24,816 nucleotides of DNA from RGIG3009 sp964390295 (lineage in GTDB: Bacteria; Bacillota; Clostridia; Oscillospirales; Acutalibacteraceae). A program made the position numbers and the translations under genes. The DNA is taken from contig CAYMHR010000020.1 of NCBI GenBank assembly GCA_964390295.1, forward strand, positions 1 to 24,816. The letters are read 5' to 3'. The notes under the pieces were generated by a model, which did no database searches, was not told the origin of the DNA, and saw only the letters and a program-made list of their open reading frames with translations. Below, piece after piece: positions 19,994 through 24,816 of the stretch (position 1 is its first letter; the number at the start of each line of letters is the position of its first letter).

Positions 19994-21439
19994 ATGGCAG
20001 CAACGATTTCCGAGTCCGAGATTCGGCAGGTAGTGAGTCAGGTATTGGACCGTATTCAGTCCGCCCCGGCAGTGACGTGGGATTCTACGCAGTACGGCGG
20101 CAGAAAGCTGATCGGTATTTACGACGATATGAACGAGGCGATCCGTGCCGCCGAGGTCAGCTATCGCGCGGTTCGCGCCATGTCGGTGGAGGAGCGCGAG
20201 CGCATCATCACCGAAATTCGCCGTCTCACCCGTGAGGAGGCCGGCATTTTGGCCAAGCTCGGTGTGGAAGAGACCGGCATGGGTCGCGTGGAGCATAAGC
20301 GCGCCAAGCACCTGCTGGTGGCGGATAAGACCCCCGGCACCGAGGACATCGTTTCGGCGGCCAAAACGGGCGACCACGGCTTAACGCTGGTGGAAATGGC
20401 GCCGTTCGGCGTGGTGGGCGCGATTACGCCCAGCACCAACCCCAGCGAAACGGTCATCTGCAACAGCATCGGTATGATCGCCGCCGGCAACGGCGTGGTG
20501 TTCAATCCGCACCCGAATGCGATCGCCACCTCTAACTACGCCGTCGACCTGGTCAACCGCGCCAGCCGCGCGGCAGGCGGCCCCGATGTGCTGGTGTGCT
20601 CCATGGTGAAGCCCACCATGGAATCCGCCGCCATCATGCAGTCTCACCCCTCCGTGCGTCTGCTGGTGTGCACCGGCGGCCCCGGCGTGGTACGCGCCGT
20701 GCTGTCCTCCGGCAAAAAGGCGATCGGTGCCGGTGCTGGTAATCCGCCGGTCATCGTGGACGACACCGCCGATATTCAAAAGGCCGGCAAGGACATCATC
20801 GACGGCTGTACCTTCGATAACAACCTGCCCTGTATCGCTGAAAAAGAGGTCTTTGCGTTCCGCAATATTGCCGACGAGCTGATCTCCGTGATGCAGAAAA
20901 ACGGTGCCTATCTCATCACCGCCGAGCAGGCCGCGGCGCTCAACCGCATCGTGCTGGTGGAAAAAACCGATAAGAACGGCAAAACGCGCAAGATTGTCAA
21001 CCGCGAATGTGTCGGCCGCGACGCAGACGTGTTGCTCGCCAAGATTGGCGTGTCGGTCAGCAAGGACATTCGGTGCATCATCTGCGAAGCACCGTTCGAG
21101 CACGACTTCGTTCAGCACGAGCTGATGATGCCGATCCTGCCCATCGTCCGCGTGGATAACATCGACGAGGCGATCGAGCTGGCGGTCAAGGCGGAGCACG
21201 GCAACCGCCATACGGCGCACATGCACTCCAAGAATATCGACCACCTGTCCCGCTTTGCACGGGCGGTGGAGACCACCATCTTTGTGAAAAACGCCCCGTC
21301 CTATGCCGGCATCGGCTTCGGCGGCGAGGGGCATACCACCTTCACCATCGCCGGCCCGACCGGCGAGGGCATCACCTCGGCGCGCAGCTTTACCCGTCAG
21401 CGCCGTTGCGTGATGGCGGACAGCTTCCGCATTATTTAA
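19994..21439 (+). CDS. pduP: CoA-acylating aldehyde dehydrogenase with N-terminal encapsulation peptide (PduP/EutE type)
   Basis: Oxidises propionaldehyde to propionyl-CoA with NAD+ inside the compartment. 481 aa. Residues 5-22 (ISESEIRQVVSQVLDRIQ) are the encapsulation helix and a linker follows to about 35. Dehydrogenase domains show VEMAPFGVVGAITPSTNPSE, NPHPNA and CTGGPGVVRAVLSSG; catalytic Cys280 in FDNNLPCIAEKEV. The C-terminal end FTIAGPTGEGITSARSFTRQ is typical. SD AAAGGAG, 16 bp after the DeoR gene. It works with the PduL enzyme encoded next. Confidence 0.95.
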   Translation: MAATISESEIRQVVSQVLDRIQSAPAVTWDSTQYGGRKLIGIYDDMNEAIRAAEVSYRAVRAMSVEERERIITEIRRLTREEAGILAKLGVEETGMGRVEHKRAKHLLVADKTPGTEDIVSAAKTGDHGLTLVEMAPFGVVGAITPSTNPSETVICNSIGMIAAGNGVVFNPHPNAIATSNYAVDLVNRASRAAGGPDVLVCSMVKPTMESAAIMQSHPSVRLLVCTGGPGVVRAVLSSGKKAIGAGAGNPPVIVDDTADIQKAGKDIIDGCTFDNNLPCIAEKEVFAFRNIADELISVMQKNGAYLITAEQAAALNRIVLVEKTDKNGKTRKIVNRECVGRDADVLLAKIGVSVSKDIRCIICEAPFEHDFVQHELMMPILPIVRVDNIDEAIELAVKAEHGNRHTAHMHSKNIDHLSRFARAVETTIFVKNAPSYAGIGFGGEGHTTFTIAGPTGEGITSARSFTRQRRCVMADSFRII

Positions 21440-21458
21440 CGAAAGGAGCCCGTGCAGC

Positions 21459-22118
21459 ATGGCTTACGATGCAACGTTGGTTCAGGAGGTCGTCAGCCGC
21501 GTGATGGCGGCTGTCGGTACGGCAGGCGGCAGTGAAGCGGCGGCCGATACCGTCCCCGTCGGCGTGTCCAACCGCCACATTCATTTGAGCACCGCCGATC
21601 TGGAGACCCTGTTCGGTGCCGGCTACGAGCTGACCCCCCTCAAGGATTTGTCCCAGCCGGGGCAGTTTGCCTGCAAGGAAACGCTGACCCTGATCGGCCC
21701 GTCTCTGCGTCCGATCGAAAACGTGCGCGTGCTCGGCCCGGTGCGTAAGGCATCCCAGGTGGAAATTTCGCGTACCGATTCCTTCGTGCTGAAGGTCAAG
21801 CCCCCGGTGCGTGAATCGGGCGATATTGCCGGCTCGGCCCCCGTCACCATCGTCGGCCCGAAGGGCGTTGTCACGCTGAAAGAAGGCTGTATCATCGCCA
21901 ACCGCCACATTCACATGAGTGAGGAGGAGGGTGCCGCTTTTGGGCTGAAGGACGGCGACTACGTGACCGTCGAGGCCAACGGCGAGCGCCGCACCACCTT
22001 CTACGACGTGCAGGTGCGCGTCAGCAAGGCGTTTCGTCTGGAAATGCACATCGATACCGATGATGCCAACGCCGCCGGTATCGGTAACGGTGCCCGTGTC
22101 AAGGTCATCAAGGCGTAA
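21459..22118 (+). CDS. pduL: PduL phosphotransacylase with N-terminal encapsulation peptide
   Basis: Converts propionyl-CoA and phosphate to propionyl-phosphate, returning CoA to the dehydrogenase in the lumen. 219 aa. Residues 3-20 (YDATLVQEVVSRVMAAVG) are the encapsulation helix. The two PduL domains carry the zinc-site histidines: SNRHIHLS (H40, H42) and ANRHIHMS (H149, H151). SD AAAGGAG is 13 nt or less before the ATG. Last gene of the operon, followed by a strong terminator. The propionate kinase that would finish the pathway is not in the window. Confidence 0.96.
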   Translation: MAYDATLVQEVVSRVMAAVGTAGGSEAAADTVPVGVSNRHIHLSTADLETLFGAGYELTPLKDLSQPGQFACKETLTLIGPSLRPIENVRVLGPVRKASQVEISRTDSFVLKVKPPVRESGDIAGSAPVTIVGPKGVVTLKEGCIIANRHIHMSEEEGAAFGLKDGDYVTVEANGERRTTFYDVQVRVSKAFRLEMHIDTDDANAAGIGNGARVKVIKA

Positions 22119-22132
22119 CCCCACGTATAGCA

Positions 22133-22170
22133 ACGGAGAGGCTTGCACAAGCAAAGCCTCTCCGTTTTTT
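22133..22170 (+). terminator. Rho-independent terminator of the microcompartment operon
   Basis: ACGGAGAGGCTT (22133-22144) pairs with AAGCCTCTCCGT (22154-22165), then five more Ts. The 12-bp perfect stem lies 14 bp after the pduL stop. In the other direction the T-run is missing, so it should act mainly on the plus strand. Confidence 0.93.
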
Positions 22171-22171
22171 G

Positions 22172-22444
22172 TCAGCACCGCGAAGGCGACACAGCGATCG
22201 CCTCCGCCAGCTCCCGCAGTGCCGCCGTTACCACGCGGCATCGCGGCGGCAACAGGGCCTCCGCCGTGTCGGCCAAGCGGCGTGCCGCGTCGCCCCACGC
22301 CGTGACGTCCCATGACGCGGCCTCGCCGTGCAGAGTGCGGTGCGTGACGTATTCCACGCGTATCGCGCCGCCGACCCCCAGCAGGAGTCCGAGCGTCAGC
22401 AAAAACGCCCACAGCGGTGCATAGAACCGTTGTAATCGTGTCAT
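22172..22444 (-). CDS. Small membrane protein of unknown function, downstream of spoIIP
   Basis: 90 aa with one membrane segment (about 8-28: FYAPLWAFLLTLGLLLGVGG) and a soluble, amphipathic tail (LADTAEALLPPRC). Not recognised. Its ATG follows the spoIIP stop directly (TGAATG) with a GGGGGCC site before it, so it is translated with spoIIP. In Bacillus the small membrane-protein gene yqxA sits in the same place; the two may be positional equivalents, but no sequence similarity is evident. A sporulation role is inferred from context only. Confidence 0.7.
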   Translation of the reverse strand: MTRLQRFYAPLWAFLLTLGLLLGVGGAIRVEYVTHRTLHGEAASWDVTAWGDAARRLADTAEALLPPRCRVVTAALRELAEAIAVSPSRC

Positions 22445-23530
22445 TCAGGCCCCCAGATCGTGTAGCACGGCGGCGAGCACCTCACCGAGCAAATCCGCGG
22501 TGTAACAGGCCTCGTCCAGCGTGCTGGCGTGGCTCCCGACCTCGATCAGCAGAGAGCCGTTGGATAGCTGTTGATTGTAGCGCGCGTCCGCCAAGCACAG
22601 CGGCCGCGCCAGACCGGGATAGGTGCGGTGAAGCCGTTGCTGAAGCCGCATGCCGAAGGCCAGATTTTCAGCCGTGTGGGCGTTGGGCACGCGCGTGGTG
22701 TTTTTCATGCCCACGATGATCATGAGCTGGGCGGCTTTTTTGCCGTTGACGGTCGTCGTCGGCTTGATATACGTTGTGTCGTTTTGATAGATGGCGTCGC
22801 GGTGCAGGTCCAGTACCACCTTGATGCTCGGATATTGCTTCAAATACGCCTCCACCGCCGCCTTGGAATGGCTGTACGCGCCGTTGTAGGGCTGATCGTG
22901 AATGGCCACGTCGTGCAGAACGCCGATGCCGGCCGCCTTGAGCCGGGCGGCGACCCGCTCTCCCACGGCGACCATGTTTTTCGTGGGGTCGTCGGTCCGG
23001 GTGGGGTCGTCGGGGTTGTAAAATCCGGTGTCGTAGCTCAGGTAGCACTCGGTGGTGTGCGTGTGTACGATCAACACCTGCGGCAGCTCGCTGTCGGCGG
23101 TCAGCCCCAGTGCCGGGACGTGTGCGAGACTCTCGACCACGTCGACGGACTTGCCGCTTTTGTTACGCACGGCAACATCCTGAACGAACGAGGTGCCGAC
23201 ACTCATCTGCTGTGTCAGCACGGTGCCGCCGCCCTCTTGTTTTACCACGGCGTCGGTGGTGGTCGTCACCGCGTGGCTTTGTGCCGCGCCCAGCGCCACG
23301 GTCGGCGCGGTCACGTCGTGGCTGTCGGCGGCGGTCGTGCGTGTCGTGGCACCGTACAGCATGGCCATACCGTCGTCGGGTCGGCGCAGTCCGGCCGACA
23401 GGTAGGCGGCGTAGGTGCCGAGCTGTGTCACGGTTTTCATAGGAACGCTCTTGACGACGGCGGCCAGACAGCACAGCGCGACGATCGCCGTCGCACCGCG
23501 GAGCCGGTGCCGTTTGGTACGTTGTTTCAT
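22445..23530 (-). CDS. spoIIP: Stage II sporulation protein P (peptidoglycan hydrolase)
   Basis: Amidase/endopeptidase that degrades septal peptidoglycan with SpoIID during engulfment. 361 aa: basic start and membrane anchor (about 10-30), a low-complexity linker, and the catalytic domain from about 160: LPQVLIVHTHTTECY, KAAVEAYLKQYPSIKVVLDLHRDAI, KAAQLMIIVGMKN, and LLIEVGSHASTLDEA. The zinc-binding His/Glu pattern (HTHTTE, DLHRD, EVGSH) is intact. ATG 23530 is preferred over the GTG at 23539 because AGGGG stands at a proper distance from it. Downstream of gpr by 44 bp, as in Bacillus. Confidence 0.94.
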   Translation of the reverse strand: MKQRTKRHRLRGATAIVALCCLAAVVKSVPMKTVTQLGTYAAYLSAGLRRPDDGMAMLYGATTRTTAADSHDVTAPTVALGAAQSHAVTTTTDAVVKQEGGGTVLTQQMSVGTSFVQDVAVRNKSGKSVDVVESLAHVPALGLTADSELPQVLIVHTHTTECYLSYDTGFYNPDDPTRTDDPTKNMVAVGERVAARLKAAGIGVLHDVAIHDQPYNGAYSHSKAAVEAYLKQYPSIKVVLDLHRDAIYQNDTTYIKPTTTVNGKKAAQLMIIVGMKNTTRVPNAHTAENLAFGMRLQQRLHRTYPGLARPLCLADARYNQQLSNGSLLIEVGSHASTLDEACYTADLLGEVLAAVLHDLGA

Positions 23531-23545
23531 TCGGTTCACCCCTAC

Positions 23546-23573
23546 AGTCTACGCCGGGGCGATGCCGAATATG
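23546..23573 (-). promoter_or_regulatory. Candidate sigma-E promoter for spoIIP
   Basis: Minus strand CATATT (23568-23573), 14 bp, CGTAGACT (23546-23553), the latter 6/8 to the sigma-E -10 pattern CATACANT. It falls in the short gpr-spoIIP gap; spoIIP is known to be sigma-E dependent in Bacillus. GC-rich spacer and partial match keep this tentative. Confidence 0.4.
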
Positions 23574-23574
23574 C

Positions 23575-24417
23575 CTATTGCGCGATCGCCGTCAGCTCCA
23601 GCGGCGAGTAATCGGGGTGTAGCGCGGCGTGAACGGTCATGGCGAGCAGACGTGCCGCCCGGTCGATCATCAGGTCAATCTCGCGCGGTGTCACCATCAT
23701 GGCACAGCCGCGCGGCTCCACGTCGTCGGTGCCGGTGCCGGTCAGGTCGAGCACCATGGTTTTGGCGTCCACCACGGTGGGCACGCCCATGCCGACGACC
23801 GGCACGCCAACCGTGTCGCGGCTCAGTGCCCGGCGGTTATTGCCCACGCCGGAGCCGGGCGCAATGCCCACGTCGGACAACTGGACGGTACAGCCGAGTC
23901 GGGAAACGCTGCGCGCCGCCAGCGCGTCCACGGCGATGACCGCCGTCGGCCGGATGGTGCGGCAAAGGCCGAGCACCGTTTCCAGGCTCTCCACGCCGGT
24001 GTTTCCCAGCACGCCCGGCGTGATGACCGCACAGGGGCGTAGCTTCGTCAGTCCCACACTGCGTGCCAGCTCATCGGAAATGTGTCGCGTGGCCAGCACG
24101 CGCGCGGCGGTACGGGGGCCGAGTGCGTCGGGCGTGACGGCATCGTTGCCCAGCCCCACCACCAGCACGGTGCCGTCGGTGGGAAGCAGAGCGCGTAGCT
24201 GTGCGCCGACGATCCGCGCCTGCCGCTCCAGGGCGTGCTCGTCGTCGGTCAACGGCGGCAGGGTGGCGGTGAGGTATACCCCGGCCGGCTTGCCGAGCCG
24301 CGCGGCCAGTGTCCTGTCCGCCGTCAGCTTCCACCACGTCACCCCGTCCTCCTGCCACGTGCGATCACCTGCTTCCGCTTCGGTTGCCTCCAAGGCCAGG
24401 TCTGTACGAAATTGCAC
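23575..24417 (-). CDS. gpr: GPR, germination protease (spore endopeptidase)
   Basis: Cleaves small acid-soluble spore proteins at germination; made as a zymogen in the forespore. 280 aa with RTDLALEA at 4-11, an SASP-like sequence near the pro-region as in known GPRs, then VLVVGLGNDAVTPDALGPR, TRHISDE, CAVITPGVLGNTGVES, VIAVDALAARSVSRLG, QLSDVGIAPGSGVGNNR and GVPVVGMGVPTVVDA, the family core. GTG start at 24417 with AGGTGAGAAGG upstream. Divergent from rpsT. Confidence 0.95.
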   Translation of the reverse strand: MQFRTDLALEATEAEAGDRTWQEDGVTWWKLTADRTLAARLGKPAGVYLTATLPPLTDDEHALERQARIVGAQLRALLPTDGTVLVVGLGNDAVTPDALGPRTAARVLATRHISDELARSVGLTKLRPCAVITPGVLGNTGVESLETVLGLCRTIRPTAVIAVDALAARSVSRLGCTVQLSDVGIAPGSGVGNNRRALSRDTVGVPVVGMGVPTVVDAKTMVLDLTGTGTDDVEPRGCAMMVTPREIDLMIDRAARLLAMTVHAALHPDYSPLELTAIAQ

Positions 24418-24437
24418 GCCTTCTCACCTCGTAACGG

Positions 24438-24466
24438 TAGTATTCAAAGAAAAATCGCGTTTATTC
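24438..24466 (-). promoter_or_regulatory. Candidate forespore (sigma-G/F) promoter for gpr
   Basis: Minus strand GAATA (24462-24466), 17 bp, AATACTA (24438-24444). This fits the sigma-G pattern GHATR-N17/18-CATWHTA at 11 of 12 defined positions. gpr is a forespore gene in Bacillus, so the match is biologically expected. Confidence 0.6.
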
Positions 24467-24477
24467 GAAAAAAAGTA

Positions 24478-24506
24478 TTGATTTTTCAAAAGCTTCGTGG
24501 TATGAT
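24478..24506 (+). promoter_or_regulatory. Promoter of rpsT
   Basis: TTGATT (24478-24483), 17 bp, TATGAT (24501-24506), then GAGGAGG and ATG at 24553. It starts 12 bp beyond the gpr forespore promoter, which faces the other way. Confidence 0.65.
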
Positions 24507-24552
24507 AATCCATGCGTGATTTATAAGAAGTCTTTTTTGAGGAGGTGTGACC

Positions 24553-24807
24553 ATGCCCAATATTAAATCCGCCAAAAAACGCGTCAATGTGATCGCTGTT
24601 AAGACTGCCCGTAACAAGGCTAACCGTTCTCTGCTCAAAACCGAGATTAAAAAGGCGAACGCCGCGATCGAATCCGGCGCTGCCGACAAGGACATCGCCG
24701 TCAAGGCGGCTGTCAAGAAGATCGACCAAGCTGTTGCCAAGGGAATCCTGCACAAGAACACTGCTGCACGGAGAAAGTCCGCCCTCGCTAAAAAAGCGAA
24801 TGCCTAA
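24553..24807 (+). CDS. rpsT: 30S ribosomal protein S20
   Basis: Small, basic 16S-rRNA-binding protein, 84 aa: MPNIKSAKKRVNVIAVKTAR, NKANRSLLKTEIKKA, and the C-terminal GILHKNTAARRKSALAKK, all family landmarks. ATG 24553 lies 7 nt after GGAGG; the GTG at 24547 would overlap the SD zone and adds two residues not seen in S20. Complete within the window. Confidence 0.98.
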   Translation: MPNIKSAKKRVNVIAVKTARNKANRSLLKTEIKKANAAIESGAADKDIAVKAAVKKIDQAVAKGILHKNTAARRKSALAKKANA

Positions 24808-24816
24808 TCATTCGCC

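Overview
The window looks like a chromosomal segment of a GC-rich, endospore-forming member of the Clostridia, most likely a gut Oscillospirales/Ruminococcaceae-type organism. The evidence is: spore genes gpr and spoIIP beside rpsT, transketolase split into two genes, SD-rich starts, Firmicutes-type TTGACA/TATAAT promoters, and palindromic intergenic repeats of the kind common in that group. No species can be named from the sequence alone.

Layout. 1-300 (-): 5' end of glycyl-tRNA synthetase. 423-2218 (+): split transketolase, then an LCP-family wall-polymer ligase (2259-3434) and a terminator. 3480-4649: accessory island with an orphan phage-type replication-initiator-like gene (-) behind a perfect consensus promoter, two operator-like sites, an AATCC repeat array and several palindromic repeats. 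4650-5537 (-): diacylglycerol-kinase-family lipid kinase. 5692-8224 (+): three-gene cluster with a small unknown protein and two membrane-anchored secreted proteins, one Thr-rich with a LamG-like domain. 8225-8591: repeat element, terminator, dyad and promoter.

8592-22118 (+): the main content, a near-complete glycyl-radical-enzyme bacterial microcompartment (GRM) locus, closest to the fucose/rhamnose 1,2-propanediol type (often called GRM5). The proposed pathway is: class II aldolase makes lactaldehyde + DHAP from a deoxyhexulose-1-phosphate; lactaldehyde is reduced to 1,2-propanediol; the B12-independent glycyl radical diol dehydratase (activated by its radical-SAM partner) makes propionaldehyde; PduP-type aldehyde dehydrogenase makes propionyl-CoA; PduL makes propionyl-phosphate; the Zn-dependent alcohol dehydrogenase recycles NAD+. 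The shell is built from five BMC-H proteins, one permuted BMC-H (PduU/EutS), one BMC-T (PduT) and one pentamer (EutN). PduS and PduT suggest electron transfer across the shell. Five core proteins carry recognisable encapsulation-peptide helices. A DeoR-type regulator sits inside the operon. The sugar kinase/isomerase, transporter and propionate kinase are not in the window.

22172-24807: small membrane protein, spoIIP and gpr (-), divergent from rpsT (+). The order matches the rpsT/gpr/spoIIP neighbourhood known from Bacillus, but the BMC locus lies where lepA would be expected.

The least explained features are the regulated phage-like orphan with its AATCC array, the shell protein with two in-frame starts, and the Cys-rich linker before the encapsulation peptide of the aldolase.
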